Of a DNA stretch of 64,000 nt, positions 33,480 to 45,830 are shown piece by piece. Position numbers and translations under genes: made by a program. Source of the stretch: Gnetum montanum (Eukaryota; Streptophyta; Gnetopsida; Gnetales; Gnetaceae); the NCBI GenBank assembly GCA_015680685.1, contig MNCI01025159.1, positions 40,448-104,447 of the forward strand, written 5' to 3'. Within the stretch, counting starts at the first letter, position 1, and each line of letters opens with the position of its first letter. Below the pieces are notes generated by a model, which saw only the letters and a program-made list of their open reading frames with translations, was not told the origin of the DNA and did no database searches.

Positions 33480-36260
33480 GTTGAGTGATTGCCTAGCCTG
33501 ATGCAACCACAATGGCAATCTCTTAGATAGTGACACTAATTGCTTGAACACATGGCACTTGATGAAGAATGATACAACTTTTTATGTTCAAAGATGTAGG
33601 TGGGCCTTCCATTGGATGACCAAGAAATTGAAGAAAAGCATAGTTTCAAAATTATCCACCAAAATGGGTGGGAGTTCCTTCCCATCCCTAACATAGTTAT
33701 ATCACTCACTGAAACTTTCCAATGGAGCTTGGACCAACATATCTAGATGAGTTGGCCAAAAGACCAAGACATAGCATCCCACTATGATGAGCCCCTCCAA
33801 GATGGGTAGGAGGAGCTTGAATCCCATTCCAACGATTGTGGCCCACTCTATGCCTTAGCCTCATTGCCTACCTCTATGTTCCAATCACACTAGCCATAGT
33901 ATTCTACCTCATTTGCAATAGCTATGAAACTTTCATAATCCAAACCTTTTCCGGTGATAGGTAGCCACCAAATGCTGACAATGTAATAGAATGTAGGGCC
34001 TTCTACATCTTTTTCTGTTATTACTCCCTTGAAATTTGCTCAATTTTCATAGCCAGTGTCTATGATGCCAATGTTGCCATATGTGCATACTATGTCCATA
34101 TTATAGCCACAAACAACTCCGATTCAGATTATCCCTTCTATGTCAATCCCACCACCAACAACATTTCTAGCCTCAACTGTGTGATGGGCAGCAACATCTT
34201 TCCCTACCATTCAATTGTCCCAGATGTCATCGTATATGCAACCACAAATATATCAAGTGTTACATATGGCACAACCAACTATAGCACTCTGGGTTGTTTT
34301 GGTAGCACCACTAATGGGATCTGCTCTAAAAGCATCATCAATGGGGCTAGTAGCTACTCCAATGACACTACCAATGGGAGCTGCTCCAATAGCACCCCCA
34401 GCGGGGCTAGTAGCTACACCCATAGCACCATAGATGGTAGCTACTTCGATAGCACCACCAATAGTATAACTAATACAACCCTATGCAACATCCTTGAGCC
34501 TAGATCAAGCATTCAATCTCATCCAAACCCTCACTGAGGAGGTCAAGCAACTTAAACCTACCAGCTTTGAAATAGTCCATGTAATGGACTTCTATCAAGA
34601 TGATCCTATTAACCTTGTCGTTCCTCCACTCACACTGCCTCCTAGAATCCAGCTTCCCCAATTTAGGAAATACAATATAGAAGGTGATCCAAATGCCCAC
34701 CTAGTCACCTTTCATTCGAAGTCTTTGTTACTGCAATTGTGACCACATGCTGTCATTCATGTCTTCGCCATGTCTCTGATTGGTAAATCCTTAGATTGGT
34801 ATTGTTCACTTCCTCGTGCTTCCATTTCAACTCAAGAGGAGTTGCTAAGTTAGTTCATAACCTACTTCAGGTACAACTTGAAGCCAAAAGCCACTCTATA
34901 CTAGCTTATGAATGTTAAGCAAGAAGCGCTAGAACCTATTGTTGAAACCGACTTGCTAGCCATTTTTAAGGGCACCATAAATGATTTCATTAAATATATG
35001 CTATATTATATTGCCTTGCACTTTATTAGCAAGACTTTTCTCAAACAAAGAGCATATAGGATGTGGTAGAGGAAAGCAAGAAATCAACTTACATAGGCTA
35101 TAAGAATGCACGTGCAAAAGAGATAAGGAAAAAGGGAAAGCCATGACAAATTCTATGCTGGCTATGGCTAATGAAGCTAAGCTCAACAACAACAAATAGG
35201 TAGCTAAGGCACTTAAGGCCCTACCACTACCAACAAAATGTTGAGCTCTAGCAACATGGAAACCAAACAACCTACACTGTCAATGGTCATAGGGCAAGCT
35301 CCACCAAGGCCAAACTTTGAGTGTAAGGACCAGCTAAAATATACCCCTTTCTAATTAAGTCATCAGAACTTTTGGATCAACTACTTAGTGTTGGATGTAT
35401 TCAACATAAGAAAATGTTAGAGGATGCTTGTAAATGTCATGAGAGATACTGCAAGATCCTTTGAGACCCCTCTATAGCTATGCCCAATGAGCCTCGAGTG
35501 TCCAGAAGTTTTAGATTGGACTAATTCTACAACTACCATCGGTTGCATAGCCATGACATAGATTACTTCCTAGCATTGAAGGATTATATCTAATGCATGA
35601 TTGATAAAGGCAAGATGGTCCTTAATGAAAGTAACCTTGTCTAGCCCAAGAACTAGTCCATGAACATCTATAAGGATCCATTAAATGCTAGTGGTGCAAG
35701 ATACATCATTAATGTTGTTAGTGTTGATACTGATATGGAGCCAATACATGAACTATTAATGGTCCATGTGCTTTCTAGTGACATTAGGGCCTTAATGATA
35801 ACTAGGTCACAATCCCCCTTTCTCATCAAGGCACCACCTTAGGCACTCACAACATCGTTTATGGTCATGGTCCCATAATAATCATTTGCTAAGATGCTAA
35901 ACTGGCAACCAAATCGATCATCTGCTAAGACGTTAAACTTAGATGATGTAGCAACAACAACTGCTAAGCAACCTTTCATCATCAAGATGCCACAACAAGT
36001 TGGCTTTGCAACAACTCCTAAATCACTATTTGTCATAAGGGCACCACAACATGATGGTGCCTCACCTACCCAAAGACCAAGAATGGGCAACATCTCAGCC
36101 TCTTCTCCATCAAGGGCCAACCCTACTACCAACCTAGGTAGGCCTAACAAATGGCAATGTAAGAGGACAGACAAGTGCTTCACAACCCCCATGGCTAAAG
36201 TACAGGCAACAACTAGCAAGCAACAACTAAACACTAGGGTCCTTGCCCCCAAGTAAGTCA
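33480..36260 (+). pseudogene. Gag of element C (degraded)
   Basis: The N-terminal region reads NGWEFLPIPNIVISLTETFQ (about 33660-33720), matching A, B and D. After a Pro/Ala-rich repeat comes LDQAFNLIQTLTEEVKQLKP and VMDFYQDDPINLVVPPLTLP (34497-34640), then the capsid-like part. The zinc-knuckle equivalent near 35520-35580 reads FYNYHRLHSHDIDYFLALKD. Both Cys of the A version (CYDYH and DYC) are Phe here, so the knuckle is dead. A Ser/Thr/Asn-rich open frame at 34181-34537 is the neighbouring frame of the same DNA. The ~520 bases between PBS and gag are non-coding leader. Confidence 0.82.
34300..34465 (+). repeat. Coding minisatellite in gag of C
   Basis: About three copies of a ~57 bp unit encode variants of MGxAxxAPxxGLVATPxAP in the gag frame, for example ggggctagtagctactccaa and ggggctagtagctacaccca. 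In-frame Pro/Ala repeats also occur at this point in gag of A. Confidence 0.72.
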
Positions 36261-37299
36261 AGCAACCCAAGCCCAAGGCCCCTCCATGAGAGATCCATCT
36301 CTCAAGCCATATGGAGGAAGTCAAGACCAACATAATAGTCAATGACAAGGACTTCATAGCTACACTAACCTAAGTGAAATAAATGCTTGAGCAAAAAAAC
36401 ACAACATTGAGCTTATATCACTTGGTCATAACCTCATCTACTCACTACCAAGTGTTGGCCCAGATGTTGGCTTGAATTCCTATTATGGAGAACTTCCTTG
36501 TAGATGAGGTATACATCTGTGCACCAATGTTACCCCCTAGATCATAGGAATCAGATTCAACATCCCTAGCCTTTCACGATGATGCAATTAAAGTCAACCC
36601 TGAACAAGGGAAAGTCACTATAGTTCCACTATGCATTAGCATATGTGTTGGGAAGTGCACGATCCATAGAGTGCATGTCGATGATGGTGTATTAACAAAT
36701 GTAGTCTTGTACTCTATCATTGACAAGTAGGCCTAGAAGATGAAGTCAGGCCAACCAAAACCACATGCCTAAAATCCTTCAATGGATCATGCATCACTAT
36801 CATGGGTATAATCAACTTAGCCTTCATGGTAGGAGAGCAATTCCCCATTAGTCTAGATTGCATTATCATAGAGGGGATGCCAGGCTTTAACCTGATCTTG
36901 GGTAGGCCTTGGCTAGCCTAACTATGGGCCATCTCCTCTCCTATTCACCAAGAAGTTCACCTTCCATATGAAGTTGGTCAAGTTATCATCCATAATAATA
37001 ACATCCCCCCATTGGCTACCCATAACATACACATGGAACAAGTTTTGGAGGTGGAGTTTCTTGGTGATACACTTGCAACAACGAATGCAATGCCTAAGGC
37101 TAACACACCCAAATGAGTAGTTGAAGCCAATAGCCTCCCAAGGGACATTAAGCCTTGCATGCCCCCTAATCCATGCCAAATTAGGAAGCAACTACATGAC
37201 CAAGACTTTTCCTTAGCCAAAAATGCACTAAGCACCTACTTACCTTTTACCTCTACTTCCAATGCATTTTTGACTTTCATTTATATTGCACTAGCCTAA
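36261..37299 (+). pseudogene. Protease and following linker of element C
   Basis: The active-site region HRVHVDDGVLTNVVLYS lies at about 36660-36710 and the closing motif NLILGRPWLA at about 36890-36925, followed by LWAISSPIHQEVHLPYEVGQ. A linker with DIKPCMPPNPCQIRKQLHDQ runs to a TAA at 37297. One or two frameshifts lie around 36730. No RT follows. Confidence 0.83.
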
Positions 37300-38093
37300 G
37301 GATTTACATTTTGCCTACTTACTTAGATCATTCATTTAATTTTGTTCACACATTTGTTACTTTGTTTATGCATCCATCCACTTATCTTATACATTGCATC
37401 TAAAAAACATCAAAAAACACATAAAAACGCATAAAACTACAAAAGCACATGGCCCAAAATGACCTTAAACTATCATTCTAGCCCGAAAAATCCTAAAACT
37501 ATTTCTTTTGGCATTTTTTTCCTTTCACTTATGCATTTTAGCTCTGCTTATGATAGGTGCCACTTGATGGTGTTGTCCTACAAATGCGGCATAGTTGCCT
37601 CTAAGAAAATATGATGCACAGTTCACCTGGTAATGCAAAAAAAGGGTAAAAAATAAAGAAAAGAGAAGAAAGAAAAAGGAAAAGGAAATAGGACAAGTCA
37701 AGTACCCAAGACAAATGGCATAGTTGCCATTTTTCAACTGGTCCAACTATGGATTGACCATCTCAAAAGCACTTCAACGAGAGGTCAAAATCCAAAGGGT
37801 AGGATACCTTCACATGCTAACTCCCTCACAAACACTCCAATGAGGGATCATGTTATGGCAACAAGCCATCATGATGTCACATTACATAGCTATCCATTCT
37901 ATCCATTGTTCCTTAATCCATCTCCCAGAACTATTTCATACCATGCTTCATTTCTTTGGCACTCTAAAGTATAGCAAAGCATCATCCAAGTGGACACTAA
38001 AAAATAGTGTTGGTGTCATGTGCATTGTGGTGTTTTGAATTCTTTGTTGACATCTCTCAGGTTAATCCTCCAAACATCAACAAATAGGGTCAA
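37300..38093 (+). other. 3' UTR of element C; site of missing pol
   Basis: No coding frame. At 37449-37500 the opposite strand carries the hairpin unit tttaaggtcattttgggcca, in the same orientation relative to the element as in A and B. A weak polypurine stretch precedes the 3' LTR. Confidence 0.6.
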
Positions 38094-39912
38094 TGAAACA
38101 CCACTAATTTTAGGCTCTTACAATTCAATGCCAGATTTGTCGAAGTGTTAAAACTTGGGCAAAATGTTTCTAAGTTTGGTATCACACTATGCAGTGTAGA
38201 TAATGTAGCACACTGGGAGTCCAAAACTTTTCTAAGTCTATTTACTATGCTTCCTTGCACGCTCCACATAGCACATGTTTCCAATGCCATTTTTGCATAA
38301 ATGTCAAGCTAGAAGTAGTCAAAGGGACACTAAGGATGGAAAAAATAGTTTGGCAAATTTTCTATCTCCTAGACCATCAAACTTGGTACACTCTTTATCT
38401 TGTTCATCGACACATGTCCTAGTTGGTAGTCCACCTAAGTACTAGGCCAGGAGTTGTTAGAAGTGCTCACCATGGAAAAAAAAGTTTGGAAAATTTTATA
38501 TTTTTTCTACCTATTATTCTTTGCTTTGTTTCACAGCATAGATAGTGTAGCACATGTTTTAGGGCCAAAATTTCTCAAAGTGTTGGAGAAGAATTATATC
38601 AAGCTATATGGGAATGGAAGATGCACTTGATAATTTTCTGGCTTCTGAGGTCACTAGTCCTACTTCACCTCCAGAATGTGGTCAAGATGCCATGAAGAAA
38701 CATTGTAAATTTTGTCAAAATTCATCAACATGTTGATGCCACACTCTACTACACTGCACAGCGTAGACAACGTAACAAGCCAAAATCTACAAAAAATTTC
38801 TAAGTGTTCATGCTATGCTCTACTACACTGTGCAACATAGAAAACATAACACTTGGGAAATGCCTTTGAATGCCTCTAGAAGCTCTTAGAATTTAGCATC
38901 GACCTTCATTTTAGCTTTGGCATCTCTCTAGTGGCTAAGATTAGCAATTTTCTTTGTTTTGCATTGCGTATTGATTTCGAAAATTATCCCTATACTTGAC
39001 CCTACTCGAACGAGGGGGAAGACATAGTCCTAGAGCATAAGCTTCAAGTTGCATTTTTTTGGCATTTTTTTGTAGGTACATGGTAGTCCCTTAGACTTTC
39101 ACACATGCACTCTAGGTAATGTGGTCATAGTTTGAAAAATTCTCAGTTCTTGTTCTTTTCATACAAAGCATGACACCATTGAGCTTGACACTTAGATCTT
39201 GATACTTTGAGTGTAGCATGTTAGTGTGACTTGTTCACACCCATGCTACATGGGATCTAGGCCACGTGGTATTCAGTCCACACCTCACATCAACCCTAGC
39301 TCTATAAATACCCCAACAATTGGCATTTTAGTGGTTGGTGGTTGTGGTTAATGATCGGTGAAATCACTCTAAGTGTTAGGCATTAGAGCATCCTTAGCAT
39401 CTTCATCACTCCCATACTTGAGCATTGCGACCCATCACCCACATAGCATGAGAACTGTAGGCTTGATAAGTCTAGCCCTTCTTATAGCTACTAGCACTGC
39501 ATCCACAATGTCCAAGAGATTGTGATCACACTACCACGCTACCTTGGTGTGCCTGTCTGATACTACATACTAATTTTATACACTATTTAATCAAGAGCTA
39601 CATTCCACAATCTTTGGGTGATGCATTTCTTCACTTAAACTCTTGTTTCATTTTTATTCAGCATTTTGTTTCAAATTTGAGCGTAATTTCTTATGTCTTC
39701 TACTACTAATAAGCATGCTTTCTTGTTCATGATACCATTTTCAAGCTTTTGGAAATGGTTATTATCACACCACGTAAGTCCCTGTTTGATTTCCTAGACT
39801 ATTGAAGGCACCTTGTTTCTATTTTATCTAGCATGACCCTCCCATAGGCTTGGGGTTAAGTTGTACACACGATGACCTCTTAGTGTTCTAGCCACTGAGG
39901 TTTTTGGACATC
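38094..39912 (+). repeat. 3' LTR of element C
   Basis: 1819 bp, the longer partner of 31704-32926. It has a TATA box at 39303-39310. Palindromic blocks lie near 38185, 38525, 38745 and 38810; the 5' LTR keeps two. Confidence 0.85.
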
Positions 39913-42422
39913 ATAGTAAACATGCCTTAAATCCAATACCATACATCTATCAATGCAAAGAATATCCAAACACACAACCATCATAAAAATCATGAAGCTA
40001 CTAATTCATAGACATGCCAAAACCCCAATGCCACACAATTATCTAATAAGAATGGGATAAATCCATATGACCATTGCAACTATCCAAATCCAATATCCAT
40101 CCACTCCACCCATCAACTAAGCAAACAAGGAGGCTAGCACATACTACACTCAATGTCAATGTGTATCAAGTTGTCATGAATACCTTCTAGTTTTCAATAC
40201 AAATTTTTTAATAAAATATCACATTACCATGAAATTGGATTTATTATTACTCTAAATGAATTAAGGTTATCCCTATGGATACCTCACCAAGATTCAAATG
40301 AAGGTGATCCTTGCAAATACCCCACCAAGGTTCCTAAACATATCAATTCTAGAGGTATCCCTATAGATACCCACCTCTAGAATTCTGGAAGTGTCTAACA
40401 AGACCAATGAGTCATGGATCATCCTATCCTACTAGATGGAACCCATAGTGAGAGCCACACTAGTGCATTGATAGTGGAGGTCAATAAAAAAATCATCTCT
40501 AAGAAGCCTCATCTCCAACTAGCCACACAGTTGGTGCTAGCTCCATCATCCAATCACATAGAAAATAATCAAACCATGTCATCATCTAGCCATCTCACAA
40601 TGGTGAACTAACATTTATGGTGGAGGAACTCAAAAACAAATGGAAAATCAATCCAACATATGGAAATTGCAACAATTCCAATGGACTAAGTGTCCAACAA
40701 GATCCAATCAACCAAGGTTCCAAGACATATTCAAGGTATCCAAAACCTCCAAAATATCAACACTCATTCATAATACCATGCCTAAAAAATACATTTTCAA
40801 AATATCCATAGATTCACAATCAATTAAAATTCAAATCCTTTCAACAATAACTCCAAAAGAAGACATAGGAACACAAGGATCAAAAATAGAAAATGATTCT
40901 CAAGTTAAAATTTACTAGATGTAAGCAAACTAAACAACCATAAATGACACTCCCATGACTCACATAACCCATTAAGTTTGTCATAATTAATGATTTATTT
41001 GAAATTCAATATCAATACCTAGTTACTATAAAAATATTTAAACAATTACAGATTCAAAGCTATAGATATCAGTCCAACATCCCAAATAATTAGAAATAGA
41101 GATAGAATAAGTGTCTAATAGTAAATTTCTAATATGTAAATTGAAATATAACCTTTACCATTAATTCCACTTCTTCTAAGAAATTAACATCTAAGGCTAA
41201 CTATCATAAAAATTTCAAGATAAAATTCTCTATATATAAGAGTTTATAAATAGATGAATCTCTCTATTATTTCCTGCATAATTTTAGATAGCTCTCAATG
41301 ATGGGATGATAAATCTTTTTATATAGATTTAATTTCAGTGATTTTACCTGGAACTAGCTCCTATTAGAAATCTTTCTAACATATCAAAAATTTAGAATTA
41401 GATCTATTAACAATACTAAGATATAACCTTAACTTTAGACCCTACTAAAATTACTGTGATTTTGGATAGTGTAGAAAGAATGACCCATAATGCCTCATCT
41501 ACCATAAATTTTTATTTGAGTCATTCACGAAAGTTGTAGATAATTACATGAGAAATCTAGAAATAGGTAGGTATATAGATAGTAATTAGATTCAACTATA
41601 CAAAGAGATATGAGTATTCTATAGAGCTCTATATAGATCATCCTAAACCCTTAGAAGTGCAAGATTCATAGAAAGTACATTAAATTAAGAAAAACAAAAA
41701 ATTCATAACTAAAACTCTAAATATAGAATTTTTCAGAATAACACATCATAAATATACTAGATCTACAAAATTTGACATTAATTAAAAATAAAACCCAACC
41801 CCAATCAATGCAAAAACCTGGTGAATTGACACAACCATGAAAAGGCAGCCAATATTACTAACTTGGATGTTGATAACTTATGCTAATTGAGTCTTTCCAC
41901 ATGCTACCTAGACCAGTAATCTCCTCACACTCCTCCAACTAAGAAGCCATCTAACCCAAGAGCTATGAAACCAAGAATGCTTTGGATTAAGGGAGTAGGT
42001 AATACTTAAAGGCTTCTTCCCAACTTCATCTACCCCCAACCCATGTGACCCAGGTACCCTCTCTCATCTACCTCCAAGACCCATCTTACTCATCTATATT
42101 TCTTCCCTTTAATAAAAAAAATAACCAAAGTAAAATTAAAATTAAAAATTACATTATTAAATCACATGTCATGCAATCATAGCCATCATAGCCATACCAT
42201 GCCCATGTCATAGCCTTGATGAGAACTTGCCACAATTCTTTGACCTGGTTAGTGCACACCAATGATTGGTAAAAATCATTAATCATGCATAATGGTAAAC
42301 ATGAGAAATAATAATTTATCATATGTTAATAAAAATTAATTATTCATATATGAAAAAATTAATATATATTATTAACCATCCTTAATAATTCTAAAGCCTC
42401 TACTAAAATATGGGTTGTTACA
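39913..42422 (+). other. AT-rich repeat-like DNA ending like a chromovirus LTR
   Basis: The last bases, tatgggttgttaca (42409-42422), match the usual end of chromovirus (Tekay-type) LTRs. A poly-A-like stretch and CT-rich leader lie at 42000-42160. I cannot find the matching TGTAACA start, so this may be a truncated or solo LTR. Short open frames at 40414-40918 have no recognisable product. A strong hairpin lies at 40345-40384. Confidence 0.4.
40345..40384. repeat. 40-base hairpin
   Basis: Arms aattctagaggt (40345-40356) and acctctagaatt (40373-40384) are perfect complements. The inner ggtatc/gatacc pairing continues the stem. Confidence 0.9.
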
Positions 42423-42449
42423 AAGAGGCAATAAATTTATTTTCTAGTT

Positions 42450-42830
42450 TGGGAAACCTCAGTGTTTTTACATTTCATCCATCATAAAAATAGCATTTTT
42501 TTCTTTTCTTGGTTCTCTAGGCCAACATTTATGGTTTCCTTTGGTCCTAGGAACTAGTGTTTTTTCTTTCCTTATCTTTGATAAGCAGCAATTTTTCTAT
42601 CCTTACCTTGTAGGGAAGTGTTTTTATAATTTTGATGTCTTCGAGACCAGAATTTTTGTAATTATTGATCTTAGAGACCAATATTTTTATAATTCTTAGT
42701 CTTGGAGCCTAGGGATTTTATAATTCTTGGCCTAGAAAGCCAACATTTTTGTAATTCCTAGACTTGAAAGTCAGTGTTTTCTATTTTCTTGCTACTACAA
42801 GTCCCAACATTTTGGTTTTGGCTATGTGTT
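42450..42830. repeat. Tandem imperfect repeats (~45 bp) next to the antisense gene of D
   Basis: Units such as tttttataattcttagtctt, then ggagcctag, and tataattcttggcctagaaa, then gccaac, recur about seven times. They hold GGCctagaaaGCC-type stems like those in B at 24961 and occupy the place of 7020-7150 in A. Confidence 0.6.
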
Positions 42831-42954
42831 TTATTTTATTTTTTGTGTTAAAGATCCCTTAAAAACTATTTGGTAAAATGTACAAGTCCATTTAGGTTTG
42901 TTCTATGATGTTTTGTATTTTTGTGTTCTAATGGTTGGTTGATTCGTTTGCAGG

Positions 42955-45830
42955 CTTATGTTAAGGATGATCCTTGTTATCATAGAGCTAGTGGACATAC
43001 TATGGTTTTCGAGAATGGTGTTTCCAAATAGTTCTATGTCCAACAAGAATCTCTATGAGAGATCTCATCTATGGTTTAGGCCCAGAACTAAGGATTTCCT
43101 ATTGTATCTACTATAGAACCTTAGTGTGTGATAATATGATTACATTTGGCTACAGACATCTTTATTGTAATTGTAGAGAAAATTTTAGTGAGATCCTCAA
43201 ATTATATTTTAGAACATATTTAATATGATCCCATGGCTTTCATGTAATTTAAGCATCATGGAACTACATACTCTACAATAATTCTTCAATTGTCCCACAT
43301 TTGAAAGATTCTAGCATACTCATAATGTAATGCTGATAAAACTTTATTGTTGGGTCATAAGCCAATAAATTTATTCCAAAATCCATTAGGAAATATCTAC
43401 ATGTTAGAGGGGTAAGATTTCATGTAATCCAACATGTTTATGTTTACTTTTTATGGTCACTTATTTGAATTACTTTATGTGTTGCTATAGGTTTCGTGTT
43501 CAGAGGGAAAGACTAGCTGCAAATGACTAGAACTTGCCTTTGGCCCATATAGTCTTAGATAAGTTCACTAAAGGAGATAACATTAGAGTGCAAGTGATAA
43601 ACCAACTTGGCATAAAGGCTATGAGGTACAAGATGTACTAATTTTAGGTGCATCAATGATGTATGGTGGTCAACTACATCCATGATTTATGGGATCTTCC
43701 AAACTATGGCATGTGGGCATCAGTTCATTTGAAAAATTTGGCTTTTCCTACTAAATTAAGTGTGATTAATTTTCATTTTTATTATTTATATATTTATAAT
43801 TTTTCATGGTTTATTTTGGTTACATCTTAATGATTTATGACTTGAAAGGGTAACCAAGTTTTTGTCCAAATAGATTTCATAAGGATGTCTACCATTATCA
43901 TGATTAGTTCTAGTTGAACTAAAGAGAAGATACTTCTCAAATGGGGTGACGTGGACAAGGCCCAAGAATGGTTTTCCAATAAAGGTTTGGAAGACATCTA
44001 GTAGAGGATATTGGATATAGGCTTGTTTAATTTGTTTATGCATGAAGGCTAAGGGAGCTAATAGGAAACATCTAGCTAGAAGGATATTGGATTATGTATG
44101 AAGGCTAAGGAAGCTAATAGGAAACAAATAAAACATCCCAGATTGAGGCAAATGTTTTGGTATAGAGTAAATAGGAGCCATGACCCAAGTTAGAAATAAA
44201 ACTGAAGAATGTGCAACAAGTTTTGGATGGTACATATGTTTACTTTTTATTTGTTATATTTATCTGTTGGATGAACTATTTATTAATTTTCTATTTTATG
44301 GCTTCATGTGTAGACAACTAGCAAGAATCATTGGAAAGGACTACGTCAGAGAAAGCACAACATAAGAAAGAAGAGTAGTGGATGGACAAGGAAATAAATG
44401 ATGCTCTAATATCTATCTTCCTAGATGATCTTCCTATAGATGGTGGCTCTTTGATGGACATTTCTCATAATTTTACTAGTAAGAACTTAATGTTTATTCT
44501 TAGATATATTGATATTTTTTGTATTTTGTTTTATTTTTATTGTAGACATGTTTGTATTGGCTAAAATGACTATTTAGGTGGTGGGTAAGAGCTGAAGCTC
44601 CTGATGAAATATCTACATTTTAATATAAGCTTTGGATTGAAGTGCTCAACAAGGTGGAATTTATGAGAGGGGTCATGGATGACATGGTAAATAGGCTATA
44701 ACAGCTAGAACCAAGTGTTGGTAAGAAATGTTGTAATTTTCTTTTTGTGTTTTAAGTTTTTAAGTTTTCATGTTTTCATATTTTATGGTATTTATAAGTT
44801 TTATGGATTTTATACCTATTTTTTTGTTGTGCTATGGTATCCTTCAAGATTTGGTAGAATTCCATGGAACAGGTTGAGTTTGATGAACCTCCAATTTTGC
44901 CACTCAAGTATGCCATGTGCCTTGGAAGTTGTATGAAGGACTAAAAAGTCTATTGCATCATGTGTAGAATTATTTTGAGAGTCTTAGTAATTTAATGAGT
45001 TTATGTGGAATAATCTCATGGCCATAAAAGAATAATTTAAGAACTTTCTAATGACATTTAGAGCCTTCAAGATCATACGAAGATCATGGAGGCTCATGTA
45101 GCTAATAGGGATTCCTTGAGAACCAAGGAAATTGAGTGGGCATCATACTAGTGTACTATATAGGGAAGATTTTTCATAGCTAAGAGTAGCCTAGAAAAAG
45201 ATGTGAAGATAGAGACCATGATTCACAAGACACAAGAGTGAATTGACTACTATGCTTATGTGTTTGAGTAGGGCAAGGGGCAAAAGGTATACATGAGGTA
45301 GTACAAGGAGGAGAAAGAAAGTTGCCAGAAGTCATGGATGTCAAATGCTATCAAGAGGCATTTACTAGAGATGTTTATAAAGGGCATAATGGCTAATGAT
45401 TCTTTCAGGCTATTTAGGAAATTAGTAGTTGGGCTTGAGTCTCCTACTTCTCAAATTATGACTACATCTAGGAATACCTCCATAGCCAATTTTTCTCATG
45501 GTGCAGATGAGTGGATTGATTTAGAGTAGGAGAGGATTCTAGATGAAGATTACATGGATTGCATCAATTGAGATCACATGAGTGAGGAAGATATACTCCA
45601 CAGATTTTAGGTTGGGCTTCCAAAGTTTTCTCCTAAGAATATTGCTTCTAATTCTTTGAAGGTTCATAAATTTGAGCTTTTTTGTTGTTATTTTGGCTTT
45701 AATTAGGTTTTTTTAGGGTTTCTAGTGTTAATAATGGTTGTGTATTTACTTGTTTTGTTTACAAGCCCTAGGCAACAATAGTGATGATGATGGTGTAGGT
45801 AGTGTTCCTCCTCCTCATTCTATGGGTTGA
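42955..45830 (+). pseudogene. Antisense multi-exon gene in element D (homologue of 7640-11645)
   Basis: Likely introns: 43412-43490 (GTAAGA...CTATAG), one of T-rich DNA after about 43760, 44230-44313 (GTACAT...TGTAG), 44479-44545 (GTAAGA...TGTAG), 44721-44848 (GTAAGA...TTCAAG) and one ending at 45765 (TTACAAG). Shared motifs with A: LPLAHIVLDKF, NKVEFMRGVMDDMVNRL, EEDILHRF, and a last exon LGNNSDDDG ending in TGA at 45830. The last exon starts in the same codon phase in both copies (two bases, then CTA GGN). A 30 bp piece is duplicated at 44040-44069 and 44097-44126. Stops interrupt most exons. No known domain is recognised. Confidence 0.65.

Larger units (their letters stand above)
31704..39912 (+). 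mobile_element. Element C: gag-protease-only relative of the Tat elements, plus strand, ~8.2 kb
   Basis: LTRs at 31704-32926 and 38094-39912 both begin TGAAACA and end near ggatgtca or gacatca. PBS at 32934, gag, then protease, then 800 bp without coding capacity before the 3' LTR. RT, RNase H and integrase are absent. LTR start, PBS, palindromes and Gag motifs match element A, so A-like elements could have supplied the enzymes. I see no convincing target duplication. Confidence 0.85.

Noticed and set aside
34181-34537. A Ser/Thr/Asn-rich 118-codon frame in C
   Set aside because: The frame shifted by one gives the Pro/Ala-rich repeat followed by LDQAFNLIQTLTEEV, which is Gag. The longer frame is a by-product of the minisatellite.
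31699-39917. A 5 bp target duplication around C (ataaa / tagta)
   Set aside because: The bases do not match well enough.
43804-44043. A 79-codon minus-strand frame in D as part of pol
   Set aside because: It matches none of the RT, RNase H or integrase motifs seen in A, B or E, and overlaps the plus-strand gene.
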